Source: a candidate division KSB1 bacterium (GTDB lineage: Bacteria; Zhuqueibacterota; Zhuqueibacteria; Zhuqueibacterales; Zhuqueibacteraceae). From it: a DNA stretch of 64,000 nucleotides. A program made the translations under genes and the position numbers. The stretch spans positions 1 to 64,000 of the forward strand of contig JAPDPX010000012.1 of NCBI GenBank assembly GCA_034506255.1. Reading direction: 5' to 3'. Shown here piece by piece: positions 44,579-53,915 of this stretch; positions within the stretch are counted from its first letter, which is position 1, and each line of letters begins with the position of its first letter. The notes under the pieces were generated by a model. It searched no databases and was not told where the DNA came from. It saw nothing but the letters and a program-made list of their open reading frames with translations.

Positions 44579-45649
44579 ATGCCACCCCTCCCTCCTGCCG
44601 ACATTCTCGCCGCCCTGCGCCGCGGCGTGGTGATTCCGGCACATCCGCTGGCGCTCACCTCCCAACGCCGGCTGGATGAGCGCCGGCAGCGCGCCTTGAC
44701 TCGCTACTATTGTGCGGCCGGCGCCGGCGGCGTGGCCGTGGGCGTGCACACAACACAGTTTGAAATCCGCGACCCCAGGATCGGGCTTTATGAACCGGTG
44801 CTGGCTTTAGCGGCCGACACGCTTGATCACATCGAAGCGCGCACCGGCATCCGCCATATTCGCATCGCCGGCATTGCCGGGCCCACACCCGCCGCGGTGC
44901 GCGAGGCCCGCCTGGCTGCCGATCTCCACTATCATCTCGGCATGGTGAGCCTGGGCGCCCTGGCCACCGCCTCCGAGGCCGCGCTGGTCGCCCATTTACG
45001 CGCGATCAGCGAGATCATTCCCATCATGGGTTTCTATTTGCAACCGGCAGTCGGCGGCCGCCGCCTCCGTTTCGATTTTTGGCGTGCCGCGGTCGAGATT
45101 GAAAATCTGCTGGCCATCAAAATCGCGCCTTTCAATCGCTACGACACCCTTGACGTCCTGCGTGCCGTGGCCGCCTCCGGCCGGGGACATGAAATTGCCC
45201 TGTACACCGGCAACGATGACAACATTGTGATCGATTTGCTCAGTGGCTTTCGCTTCACCGCCGGCAACCAGGCCCGCACCTTGCGCATGGTCGGCGGGCT
45301 GTTGGGACATTGGGCGGTATGGACCAGGCGCGCGGTGAAACTGCTCGCGGAAATTCATGCGGTGGTGCAACAGCAGCAGGCCATCCCCGCAGCGCTGCTG
45401 CTCAAAGCACATCAGATCACCGACTGCAATGCCGCCTTCTTTGATCCGCACAACAATTTTGCCGGTTGTATTGCGGGCATTCACGAGGTGTTGCGGCGGC
45501 AGGGTTTGCTGGCAGGAAGATGGACGCTGAATCCCGCGCAGGAGCTTTCTCCCGGTCAACTCGCGGAAATCGACCGGGTCTATGCCGCTTATCCGCATCT
45601 GAACGATGACGAATTTGTCCGGGAGAATTTGGAGGAGTGGTTGCAGTGA
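44579..45649 (+). CDS. DapA (dihydrodipicolinate synthase/N-acetylneuraminate lyase) family protein
   Basis: 356 residues, Schiff-base (beta/alpha)8 barrel. Key residues are recognisable: Y153 in IMGFYLQPA and the Schiff-base Lys K181 in LLAIKIAPFN. GVAVGVHTTQFE near residue 55 takes the place of the usual T-T pair. Members split or form 2-keto acids: KDG aldolase, keto-deoxy-glucarate dehydratase and sialic-acid lyase are common catabolic roles. With nearby uronate-lyase genes, cleavage or dehydration of a 2-keto-3-deoxy acid is the best guess. It is longer than the usual 290-300 residues. GAAGG lies upstream of ATG 44579. Last gene of the plus-strand run. Confidence 0.8.
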   Translation: MPPLPPADILAALRRGVVIPAHPLALTSQRRLDERRQRALTRYYCAAGAGGVAVGVHTTQFEIRDPRIGLYEPVLALAADTLDHIEARTGIRHIRIAGIAGPTPAAVREARLAADLHYHLGMVSLGALATASEAALVAHLRAISEIIPIMGFYLQPAVGGRRLRFDFWRAAVEIENLLAIKIAPFNRYDTLDVLRAVAASGRGHEIALYTGNDDNIVIDLLSGFRFTAGNQARTLRMVGGLLGHWAVWTRRAVKLLAEIHAVVQQQQAIPAALLLKAHQITDCNAAFFDPHNNFAGCIAGIHEVLRRQGLLAGRWTLNPAQELSPGQLAEIDRVYAAYPHLNDDEFVRENLEEWLQ

Positions 45650-46005
45650 GAAGCTGTGGCCGCCGGCGGGCATTGCCCCGGCACGCCGGGTGTTCTGTCA
45701 GCTTGCTGCGAAGAAGTGCCCCCCGACGCATCATTCAAGACGGAGCCTCTGAAACCTCCAGCCCGGCACCCGATTGTTCACGGGAGTCTGCAGCAAGATC
45801 CCGCCGGTGACCCTTTCTGTGCAGTCTGAAAGTGCGAACTCTCGAGAAAATGCGCTCGCAATGGCCCGGCCGTTGCAAAAAAATTTTCAGGCTTTTCACA
45901 ACTGCTGGCGTTTGGGGAGAGACACGATCAAGCCAGCAATCATGGCAAGCAATCGCCTGCTTGCGGCTTGCTCTTCTCCGCCGGGGGATTGATCCGCAGG
46001 CTTTT
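45650..46005. other. Convergent intergenic gap
   Basis: 356 bp between two convergent genes. I see only a 6-bp hairpin GCAAGC/GCTTGC (45945-45964) and AT-rich tracts near 45885-45900. No clear terminator with a U-run and no gene. Confidence 0.4.
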
Positions 46006-47448
46006 TCATTGTTTTCCCGTCTTGCCCTTGATGCGCAGCAGTTGTACCGCCTCCGGTCTGCGCTTATAGAAGTCATCCAGGGGATAACACCCTGAGGGCA
46101 GGCCGTTGCGCGGGGCCGTGGTGCAGTCGCTGAAAGTGCGGCAGAGGCGTTTGCGGGCGAGCGGCCGGCCGGCGAGTACATCGGCGGGCAGCTCGGGATA
46201 GGACAGCACCATTCTCCCCAAACCGACAAAGTCCGCCAGGCGCCGGCGGATAACGGCCTGGGCAACATGCGGCAGCCATTCCTGCAAATAGGTGTAACCT
46301 GAGCCGACGAAAATCAGGTCCGGGCGGTATTGTTTGAGCTGGGCGGTCACGGCGATTTGGCGCGCGACGCCGGCGAGCGGATCCTCCGGCGGCAGATAGC
46401 CGTCGCAGGGTGGGAAATAAGCCGGTCGTTGAATGTGGGGATTGTAGTAGGGGCTGCCGGCGGTCACGCAAACCAGCTCGATCTGCAAGCTGGCGAGCAG
46501 GTCCAGAAAGGCGCGCGGCTCGGTGAGATCAATGTGCAGACCGCTGGCATCAGCGCCAAAGGCAAAGGGGCAATCTCCCTCCGCCGGTCTTTCCGGTTCG
46601 CCCACGCCCTGGGCACCGGCCCGATACGGCAAAAAATCGAAGGCGCTCAGACGCACGCCGATCGCCAGGCCCGGTGCCTGGGCGCGGATGCCGGCAACCA
46701 ACTCGCGCAGAAAGCGTGTGCGATTCTCGAAACTGCCGCCATAGCGGCCGGGCCGCCGCACCGCACTGAGAAATTCATGTCCGAGATAGCCGTGGCAATG
46801 TTTCAGGTCGACAAAGGCAAAACCGGCCGCCTGAGCCAGCCGCGTTGCCCGCACGAAATCATCGATCAGCCGCGCCACCTCCTCATCACTCATGACCGGA
46901 TGCTCGGCACGCAGCCCCACGCGCCGATCGAGCACGGGATGATGATAAAGTATCTGCGGCTCGGGCCGGTCATGGCGGTTGGGTTTGCTGAAGCGGCCGG
47001 AATGCGTCAATTGCAGGCCCACGAGCAGATCGCTGCTGCTGCCGAAATGGCGTTCATGTGTTTTGACCAGCGTCTCCCGCAATTTTGCCAACTCGGGCAG
47101 GTTGGCCGGGGTGATGAGCAATTGATTGGGATTGGCGCGACCATCGTGCCGGACGGCCACGGCCTCGCCGCCCCAAATCAGCTTGGCGCCACTTTGGCCA
47201 AAGCGCTGCCAGCGGCGGTAAGTGGCCGCGGTGGGCCGGCCCTCGGTAGTGCCGTCCCAGCCCTCCATTGGCAAAATACAGAAACGGTTGCCGATGGTGA
47301 AGCCGTTGTGGAGCACGCAGGGTTGGGCGAGCGGGGCTGCGGCGCCGCTTTCCAGCCCGCTTTCCAAAGGGAGTTGCAGCCCCAGTTCGCCAAGATAATC
47401 CTGAAACTCTGCGAGCGTCTTGAAAGAAGCGATGCGGCGGTATTTCAT
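46006..47448 (-). CDS. Old Yellow Enzyme-like NADH:flavin oxidoreductase
   Basis: 480-residue FMN-binding TIM barrel. Family blocks: [17 protein letters not shown] (the FMN-contacting N-terminal strand), [43 protein letters not shown] and [16 protein letters not shown]. The FMN-phosphate end follows ([25 protein letters not shown]). Length and order match the single-domain OYE/FadH barrel without the C-terminal NAD(P)-binding half. Family members reduce activated C=C bonds. In this operon (MFS-GH88-SDR-OYE) it may reduce or rearrange an unsaturated sugar acid produced after GH88, which is inference. GAGG lies 4 nt before ATG 47448. Confidence 0.87.
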   Translation of the reverse strand: MKYRRIASFKTLAEFQDYLGELGLQLPLESGLESGAAAPLAQPCVLHNGFTIGNRFCILPMEGWDGTTEGRPTAATYRRWQRFGQSGAKLIWGGEAVAVRHDGRANPNQLLITPANLPELAKLRETLVKTHERHFGSSSDLLVGLQLTHSGRFSKPNRHDRPEPQILYHHPVLDRRVGLRAEHPVMSDEEVARLIDDFVRATRLAQAAGFAFVDLKHCHGYLGHEFLSAVRRPGRYGGSFENRTRFLRELVAGIRAQAPGLAIGVRLSAFDFLPYRAGAQGVGEPERPAEGDCPFAFGADASGLHIDLTEPRAFLDLLASLQIELVCVTAGSPYYNPHIQRPAYFPPCDGYLPPEDPLAGVARQIAVTAQLKQYRPDLIFVGSGYTYLQEWLPHVAQAVIRRRLADFVGLGRMVLSYPELPADVLAGRPLARKRLCRTFSDCTTAPRNGLPSGCYPLDDFYKRRPEAVQLLRIKGKTGKQ

Positions 47449-47643
47449 GCAGCCTCATCTGCGCAATCGAGCGTGGAATCAGTAGCCAAAGGCAAAAATG
47501 GCGTCAGCCGAAAAGCCGCCGGGCGCCTGAAACTTTTGGAAACCCGGGTGCTGCAGGAATGCAACCATCAAAGTAGATTCGAATCAAGAGCAGCCGGGCG
47601 GCGGCTGGCGGCGAGTGGCTGCAGATTCATGCGCCGTGCCCTC

Positions 47644-48414
47644 TCACAGCCGGCGGAGATGAAATCCGCCATCGACATTGATCACTTCGCCGGTGGAATA
47701 AGGCAGCAGGCCCTCGGCAATCGCGACCACCGCCATCGCCACGTCCTCGGGCAGACCCCAGCGTTGCAAGGGGATCAAACCGCCCTGGATCAGACCGTCG
47801 TATTTGTCTTTCACCGGACTGGTCATGTCGGTGGCGATGATGCCCGGCCGGATTTCATAAACCCCGATGCCGTGCGCTGCCAGGCGGTGTGCGAACAGTT
47901 GGGTCATCATCGCCACGCCGGCCTTGGAGAGACAGTACTCCGGGCGGTTGAGGCTGCTGGTGTAGGCACTCAGCGAGCCGATGTTGATGATGCGCGGCGC
48001 GGAGATGATGCCCGCCGTCTGTAACGCGATCATTCTGCCGGCCACAAGCTGGGTGAGAAAAAACGGCCCCTTGAGATTGACCGCCATCACTTCGTCGTAA
48101 CTGGCTTCGCTGGTGGCGAGCAGATCCGTGCGCTGGCGCGGTGCCATGCCGGCGTTGTTCACCAGCAAATCGAGGCGCTGATATTGCCGCAGCGTTTCCT
48201 CGACCAAGGCGGCGCGGCCGGCAGCCGCGCTGATGTCGGCCTGCACACTGTGCGCGCGGCCGCCGGCTTGTACAATCGCCTCCACCACCGCCGCGGCGGC
48301 CGGTGCATTGCGGCGATAGTTGACCACGATGCTCCAGCCGCGGCCGGCGAGTGCCAGCGCGATGGCGCGGCCAATGCCGCGGCTGGCGCCGGTAATCAGA
48401 GCCACTCGGTTCAT
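47644..48414 (-). CDS. Short-chain dehydrogenase/reductase
   Basis: 256-residue classical SDR. TGASRGIG (8-15) binds the cofactor, NNAGM (86-90) is the structural motif, and the catalytic S147, Y160 and K164 (Y-C-L-S-K) are all present. The C-terminal GEVINVDGGFHL is typical. After strand 2 the basic NYRR segment suggests NADP. ATG 48414 has GAGG 6 nt upstream, inside the end of the GH88 gene 8 nt away, so translation is coupled. A KduD-like reduction of a 5-keto-4-deoxyuronate-derived compound is a reasonable role given the GH88 partner, but is not proven by sequence. Confidence 0.88.
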   Translation of the reverse strand: MNRVALITGASRGIGRAIALALAGRGWSIVVNYRRNAPAAAAVVEAIVQAGGRAHSVQADISAAAGRAALVEETLRQYQRLDLLVNNAGMAPRQRTDLLATSEASYDEVMAVNLKGPFFLTQLVAGRMIALQTAGIISAPRIINIGSLSAYTSSLNRPEYCLSKAGVAMMTQLFAHRLAAHGIGVYEIRPGIIATDMTSPVKDKYDGLIQGGLIPLQRWGLPEDVAMAVVAIAEGLLPYSTGEVINVDGGFHLRRL

Positions 48415-48422
48415 TGCGCGCC

Positions 48423-49544
48423 TCACGCACTGGCCTGTTGCGAATCCGCCCCCCACACGTTGGCCACCGCTTCCAGGAAGAAATATTCCCCCCACATCAC
48501 GCTTTCATCGACGCCCAGACCTTTGCGCCAGTGATAGATGCCGTGCTTGAGAATGCCCTCCCAGCCGGGCGTGTCGTGCGCGAGAAATTCCGGCGTGGTG
48601 AGCGTGTCCAAAATGCGCCGGCTGTACTCACGATACAGATGCGCGCGCGCGGGATCGCCGGTGAGGCCGGCGAGCTGCCACAGGCCACCGGCCGCGATCG
48701 CCGCCGCCGAGCTTTCGTAGGGGAGTACGGGAGCGGGCTCGTCCCAATCGTTGGGCGGCACACCATGCGCGGGCGTGCGTTCGATGTAAAAATTGGCACA
48801 GGCTTCCGCGGTTTGCAGAAAGCGCGACTCCCTGGTGAAGGCATACACCGTGCCGAAACCATACAATGCCCACGCCAAACCGCGGGCCCAGGAGGAATCG
48901 TGGCGCCAGCCCTGATGGGTGGTTTGCCGCAGAAACGCCCCGCTCGCAGGATCGAAAATACCTTCATGGGCGGTGCTGCCATCGCCGCGCACCAGGTATT
49001 TGCGCGTGGTCAGGCAGTGCTGCCGGGCGATCTGCCACAGCCTGTCGTCGTGCGTCTGCTGTGCGGCATAGAAGATGATGCCGACGTTCATCATGATGTC
49101 GATGAACAGACTCTCCGGCGCGACAAAAGAGCACAGATATTGCCCCTTCTCCTGGAAGCGCAGCGCCAGCGTGCGGCCGGCCGCGATCACGGTCTGCTGA
49201 ATCGCCGGATCACCGGTCAAATCATACCAGCGCTTCCAGGTTGGAAAAAACAGAAAACCGAGATCGTGGACAGTGCGGTCGTGTTTGCGAGGTTCAATCA
49301 GGCGGGAGTAATGCTCGGCCTGGCGGCGCCACCACTGCTCGCGGTTGTGCGTGTAGAGCAGCCACAACTGCCCGCCGAGAAAGCCCTCGCACCAGTTGGT
49401 CCAGGCCTCGCCACCATGTTTCCATCTGCCGTTTTGCGTGTAGATGGGGAAGAAGTCGGGATGTGTGGTGATCAAATGATGCAGTTGTTTCTCGGCAAAG
49501 GCGAAAACGTTTTCGCGCTTGCGTTGCAGGTCGGCTGGCGGCAC
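48423..49544 (-). CDS. GH88 family unsaturated glucuronyl hydrolase
   Basis: 373-residue (alpha/alpha)6 barrel. It hydrates the 4,5-double bond of unsaturated uronic-acid ends left by polysaccharide lyases, releasing 5-keto-4-deoxyuronate. The two catalytic Asp of the family are placed as expected: D94 in TVHDLGFLFFPTW and D149 in LFIDIMMNVGIIFYAA. SWARGLAWALYGFG and YWRxG-like PPNDWDEPAP motifs follow. There is no signal peptide, so it works in the cytoplasm on imported oligosaccharides. The start is GTG 49544 with AAGGAG 8 nt upstream. It lies 48 nt after the MFS gene and 8 nt before the SDR gene, in one operon. GH105 is a related alternative, but the D94/D149 spacing fits GH88. Confidence 0.88.
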   Translation of the reverse strand: MPPADLQRKRENVFAFAEKQLHHLITTHPDFFPIYTQNGRWKHGGEAWTNWCEGFLGGQLWLLYTHNREQWWRRQAEHYSRLIEPRKHDRTVHDLGFLFFPTWKRWYDLTGDPAIQQTVIAAGRTLALRFQEKGQYLCSFVAPESLFIDIMMNVGIIFYAAQQTHDDRLWQIARQHCLTTRKYLVRGDGSTAHEGIFDPASGAFLRQTTHQGWRHDSSWARGLAWALYGFGTVYAFTRESRFLQTAEACANFYIERTPAHGVPPNDWDEPAPVLPYESSAAAIAAGGLWQLAGLTGDPARAHLYREYSRRILDTLTTPEFLAHDTPGWEGILKHGIYHWRKGLGVDESVMWGEYFFLEAVANVWGADSQQASA

Positions 49545-49592
49545 GTCAGGTTCTCCTTGGCTGATCTGTTCGCTTGGTGTGGAGATGCCTGG

Positions 49593-51125
49593 TTACAAAT
49601 TCTCGCGGCGGTTTTCTTGGTAGTGCAGGTATTCTTTTTTGGCCTTTATGGCATCCGGGCGCCGGCCCCGGCGCTCGTGACGTTCGGCCAGTTTGTCGAT
49701 GATGGCACGCGAAGGCGCAAGCAGTAAATGCCAGGCCTGTTGAAAGCCCTCGCCCAGGCTGAGGCTGCGCACCGGCCAGATGACGCGCATGACATGTTTG
49801 ATCGATTTCGACACCGGCTCATCGACACGTTGCAACAGCAACAGCGTGGCGAGGCGCAACAGGCCGGCGGTCAAAAAGAGAAAATGGAAATGCGCCCAGT
49901 GCAGGCGGCCATACTGCCATTCCCAGTCCGCAAAGATCATGGCCAAAGCGCCGCCCAGCAGCGGCGCCACCGTGGCCGCGATGCCGGCCACCGTGCCATC
50001 CACCGCGATGTAATTGGCACGGCGGTTGGCGGGCGCCAGCTTGTAAACCAGATTGGGAATCGCCAGCGTATTGCCAGCATCGAAGACGCCGAGCAAATGC
50101 AACACAATGTAAAGCCCGATGCTGTCCGGCGTGGTGAAGAGCCACAACATCGCAAACACCACCTTACCGATCAGACAAATCTGCAACACCGGTTTGTTGC
50201 CGAAGCGGTCGATCATCCAGCCCCAGGGCTTGAGTGCCAGCAAGTTGGTGAGCGTGGCCAGCATGACCATGGTGGAGACGAAGAAATAGCTCAGACCCGC
50301 CTGGGTGAGCATGTACACGCCATAGAACGTGCCGGCAATGCCCATCGCCAGGTCATAAACGATGCGAAACCGCAACAAACGGCGAAAATTCGGATCCCGC
50401 AGGGGAATCCGCAGCACCTCCCAAAATGTGTGGCGGGGGGATGAGGGTGAAAACGGCGCGTCTTCCATCCGGTTGATGATGCGCACCGCCCACAATCCAA
50501 AGGCCATGCCGATCAGGGTGAGCAGGACAAAGCCCGTCGGCAGCGGCGCAAATTGTTGCGCCTGCCACCAGTCAATGAATTTCCCCGCCAACACCCCGAC
50601 GACGACACCCAGCGCGCCGCCGGCAAAGTTGCGCTGCGCGTAAAAGCGGCCACGCACTTTTTCGGGCACCAGATCCACCAGCCAGGAAACCCAGGGCACC
50701 AGGCTGTACACGCCCAACCCGGCGGAAATGGCAAAGAGCAAAAGAAAAAGCCAAAGGCGCCAGGGTGCGAATGCCGGCAGATTAATCGCAGCCACGACCG
50801 CAATCCCCAGCCACAGCAGTCGTGACCAGGCCGCAAAGCGCACCGCCATGGCCTTGCGCCCTCCGTGCTTTTCCAGGCGGCGAAAGGCGCGAATCTGCAA
50901 CAGGTTCGCACCCACCTGCAGGGCGGCCAGCAGGCCGATGTGAAACTCATTGGCGCCCAGACTGAGCGCAAAGCCGGTGAGCACCACGCCGCCGGTCAAC
51001 ACCACCATGATGCCGGTGAGTGCGCCCTCCCAAAATGAAAGTTTCATGTTGCGCAGGTTGCCCGCCGAACCGGCCTGGTCCGCCGTCAAATCAAAATGAA
51101 ACGGAGAGAGATCACGCAGACGCAT
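49593..51125 (-). CDS. Major facilitator superfamily transporter
   Basis: 510-residue inner-membrane carrier with about 12 predicted helices (LTGIMVVLTGGVVLTGFALS, LWLFLLLFAISAGLGVYSLV, ILLTLIGMAFGLW-like and later pairs). A motif-A-like loop RRLEKHGGRKAMAVR lies after helix 2, and a second, DRFGNKPVLQI, after helix 8. A charged C-terminal tail of about 60 residues is cytoplasmic. It probably imports the unsaturated oligo- or disaccharide acted on by the GH88 enzyme encoded next. ATG 51125 is used; a GTG 12 nt upstream is possible, and neither has a strong Shine-Dalgarno. First gene of the minus-strand operon, divergent from the gene at 51409. Confidence 0.87.
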   Translation of the reverse strand: MRLRDLSPFHFDLTADQAGSAGNLRNMKLSFWEGALTGIMVVLTGGVVLTGFALSLGANEFHIGLLAALQVGANLLQIRAFRRLEKHGGRKAMAVRFAAWSRLLWLGIAVVAAINLPAFAPWRLWLFLLLFAISAGLGVYSLVPWVSWLVDLVPEKVRGRFYAQRNFAGGALGVVVGVLAGKFIDWWQAQQFAPLPTGFVLLTLIGMAFGLWAVRIINRMEDAPFSPSSPRHTFWEVLRIPLRDPNFRRLLRFRIVYDLAMGIAGTFYGVYMLTQAGLSYFFVSTMVMLATLTNLLALKPWGWMIDRFGNKPVLQICLIGKVVFAMLWLFTTPDSIGLYIVLHLLGVFDAGNTLAIPNLVYKLAPANRRANYIAVDGTVAGIAATVAPLLGGALAMIFADWEWQYGRLHWAHFHFLFLTAGLLRLATLLLLQRVDEPVSKSIKHVMRVIWPVRSLSLGEGFQQAWHLLLAPSRAIIDKLAERHERRGRRPDAIKAKKEYLHYQENRRENL

Positions 51126-51408
51126 AGACCCGATCACAGTCGCAAAACGATATGAGGCCGGCCCGGTGCGCGCCCGTCAGCGCCGCAGCGCAGAGAAGCA
51201 ACCGGCTTTGCAATCACATTAACAGATTTCCTCTAACTTTCAAGCAGGGGAAAGGCGAATTTTTTTTGCCAAAAAGGCATGGATTTTGGGAGGGAAGATT
51301 TCAAAATTGATTTTGTTGTGAACGGAATCATGCGGTGTTATTCGGCGCGATGAACCGGCCCGGCTGCGCCATCTCCCCGGCGCACCCATCAACCACAGGA
51401 ACTCTGAC
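51126..51408. promoter_or_regulatory. Divergent promoter region
   Basis: 283 bp between the MFS operon (minus) and the large enzyme gene (plus), so promoters for both must lie here. It is AT-rich between 51219 and 51335, in contrast to the GC-rich surroundings. A small hairpin TGCC-aaaaa-GGCA sits near 51269. No exact -35/-10 pair stands out. Confidence 0.45.
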
Positions 51409-53712
51409 ATGACTCTTCGTAATGCTCTGCTCCAGACCAAATGGCTGCAGCTTGCACCGCAGGCACTGCCGGTTGAGGAAACCTGCGCTGCCGAACTGCA
51501 ACAGTTTTTTCCACAGCTTCGCGTGCGGCACGCGCCCGGCAATGAGGAGCCAGCCCTCCGGCTCGCGGTGGCGCATCACGCCTCTTTTGACACAGGCCGG
51601 ATTGTAGCGGCAGCGCCCAACGGCCCGCACTGGGCATTCGTGCGGGTCAGTGCCGCCGGCGCGGGCGAACTGGTGACCTCGCATCCCGCCTTGTTGTTTG
51701 CCTACACCCGGCGGTTGCTGGAGGACTGGATCGACCTGCCACAGGCGGAGTTTGAAACCGGCAAATATTTCACCGCAGCCTTTCGCTGGCACCGGCCGCT
51801 GTTCGATTATCTCCTGACGCAAACCTGGCGGACAGCACGCGCGTTCGATCCCGCCGCGCACATTCGTGAGCTGGCGCGGGCTGGCTACACCCATGTGGAA
51901 GTGAACGGCCTGGCCATGCCCGTGCCCTTCGAAGATCCGGTGGCGGGCGAATATTATTCGCAATTCTATTCCTATTGTCCCGCCCTCGATCAATTCGTAT
52001 CGAGTGAGCTGAATCGTGGTCTCTATCCGGTGGAATACCTGACGGCCAATTTGAATTTGCTGGTGCGCCATGCCGGCCTCGGCCGGAAATACGGCCTGGA
52101 GCCGGGACTGCTATGCTTCGAACCACGCTCGGTGCCGGAGAAATTTTTCCACAAATATCCCACGCTGCGCGGTGCCCGCGTCGATCATCCCTATCGCAGC
52201 CGCCGGCCGCGCTTCGCCATGACCCTCGCCCATCCCCTGGTGCAGGCCCATTACCGCGAGATGATGCAAAAGCTGCTGCATGCCGTGCCCGACCTTTCCT
52301 ACCTCAGCATCTGGAGCAATGACAGCGGCTCCGGCTTCGAGTACACCAGCTCGCTCTACGTCGGCCGCAACGGCGGGCCGTATTTGATCCGCGAGTGGCG
52401 CACGCACGAACAGATCGCCGAGGTCGCCGGCAAAAACGTCGTGCGCTTCATGAAACTGCTGCGCGAAGCCGCCGCGCAGGTGAATCCGGAATTTCGGGTC
52501 GCGCTGCGTCTGGAGCCGTTCAAAGTGGAACATGACGTGATCATGGCGCAGCTCGAAGATCATCTCGATATCGAGGTGCCTTCCCTGCTGGTGCGCGGTT
52601 ATGACCTGCCCTACCATCACGAGAAGTATCCCGAGGTGACGGGCATAGCCGGCAGCGTGCATCATCTGCATTTGGAGCCGCAGGAGAAACAACTGATCGC
52701 CGCGCACCAGCAGCGTGGCATTGCCTCCCATCTCATCTATTCCCACGGCAACGGTTACAATTTCGAGCCGCTGCTCGGGCTGCCTTATCCCGTCATGATC
52801 TGGCAAAAGCTGCAGGCGATGCGCCGGAGCGGCGTCGAGTATGCCGCCAATCTCGGCGGCTTCACCCCCGCCAGTCTGGCGCCTTATCACATCAACCAGG
52901 AGGTCTTTCGCGCCTTCATGCTCGATCCCGACGCCCGGCTCGAAGAAGTTCTGCAGCACAAAGCCCGGGAGTGGGCTGGTGCCGCGGCCGCGGATCAGTT
53001 GGTCGATCTCTGGCGGCAGAGTGACGACACCGTGCAACATCTCCCGATTCTGCCGCTGTTTTCCAATTTCGGTTTCGTGTGGCTCAGGCTCTGGGTGCGG
53101 CCGGTCATCCCCGATCTGCTCGCCATTCCGGAGGCGGAGCGCCGCTACTACGAACAATTCATGGTGAGCACGAGCAACAACACCAACCTGGTGGATTTGG
53201 GCAAGGATGTGCTCTTCGAGCTCGTCACGCAGGAGTCGGGGCAGCAGTTCGTGCAACGCGTCGATGAATATGTCTGGCCGCGTTTGCAAAAGGTGGTGGC
53301 CCGGGCGCAGCAACTGGCTGATGATCCCGCCTTCTCGGAACAGGCGCGGCGGGTGTTTGTCGATCAGCGCGACCGGCTGCGCGGCTTGCGCTGCTGGGTG
53401 GGAGCCTTGCGCAGCCTGGCGGCCTGGGTGGCGGGTGTGCACGGCTATCTCGCCGCCGTGGAAGAGAGGCAAAAGCAAAACTGGCGCGCTTATCTGGATG
53501 ACATGATCACGCGCGACCTGCAAAACACCAGGGACTTGCTCGAATTGTGGGAAACCAGCCGGGTCCATTTCATGGTGGTGTCGCAAACCGGCGAAACAAG
53601 CTTCCTCTACGGCGAAAATTTCGGCGACTTGCTGCGCCGCAAGATCGCCCTGGTCGAACAGTATCGCCACGTCGAGCCCGCCATCGACATGAACATCATG
53701 TGGAAAGTCTGA
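51409..53712 (+). CDS. Large barrel enzyme, probable glycoside hydrolase (alpha-glucuronidase/GH20-like layout), family unassigned
   Basis: 767 residues, no signal peptide. Residues about 1-120 form a small alpha/beta domain, like the N-terminal domain of GH20/GH67/GH84 enzymes. About 120-470 read as a (beta/alpha)8 barrel: AAHIRELARAGYTHVEVNGL (strand 2 region), RKYGLEPGLLCFEPR with E238, and DLSYLSIWSNDSGSGFEYTS with D305. About 560-767 is a long helical region (WPRLQKVVARAQQLA). The layout resembles alpha-glucuronidases, which would suit a uronate locus, but I cannot place the GH67 or GH115 catalytic residues. Treat the activity as unknown. AGGA lies 9 nt before ATG 51409. The next gene starts 203 nt later. 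Confidence 0.6.
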   Translation: MTLRNALLQTKWLQLAPQALPVEETCAAELQQFFPQLRVRHAPGNEEPALRLAVAHHASFDTGRIVAAAPNGPHWAFVRVSAAGAGELVTSHPALLFAYTRRLLEDWIDLPQAEFETGKYFTAAFRWHRPLFDYLLTQTWRTARAFDPAAHIRELARAGYTHVEVNGLAMPVPFEDPVAGEYYSQFYSYCPALDQFVSSELNRGLYPVEYLTANLNLLVRHAGLGRKYGLEPGLLCFEPRSVPEKFFHKYPTLRGARVDHPYRSRRPRFAMTLAHPLVQAHYREMMQKLLHAVPDLSYLSIWSNDSGSGFEYTSSLYVGRNGGPYLIREWRTHEQIAEVAGKNVVRFMKLLREAAAQVNPEFRVALRLEPFKVEHDVIMAQLEDHLDIEVPSLLVRGYDLPYHHEKYPEVTGIAGSVHHLHLEPQEKQLIAAHQQRGIASHLIYSHGNGYNFEPLLGLPYPVMIWQKLQAMRRSGVEYAANLGGFTPASLAPYHINQEVFRAFMLDPDARLEEVLQHKAREWAGAAAADQLVDLWRQSDDTVQHLPILPLFSNFGFVWLRLWVRPVIPDLLAIPEAERRYYEQFMVSTSNNTNLVDLGKDVLFELVTQESGQQFVQRVDEYVWPRLQKVVARAQQLADDPAFSEQARRVFVDQRDRLRGLRCWVGALRSLAAWVAGVHGYLAAVEERQKQNWRAYLDDMITRDLQNTRDLLELWETSRVHFMVVSQTGETSFLYGENFGDLLRRKIALVEQYRHVEPAIDMNIMWKV

Positions 53713-53915
53713 GCGGCGACCGGCATGCCCGCCTGCCGATTCACAAAAGGATTCCCGCAACGGCTGCGCTGCCGCCCTGTAGGCGTCGGAGTTTTCCGCA
53801 CGGCGCAGGGTTTCGTTTCCCCGGCTCAGCCGGGACGGGAACATTTGCAAACGGGGGCCTGGGCCAGTGCACGGGCTTGCCGGCGCCTCACCGGTTCTCT
53901 TGGAGCATGACTGCA

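Noticed and set aside
51255-51285. Hairpin TGCC-aaaaa-GGCA with an adjacent T-run, as a terminator
   Set aside because: The T-run lies on the 5' side for the plus strand and becomes an A-run on the 3' side for the minus strand, so it does not fit a terminator in either direction. It lies between divergent genes.
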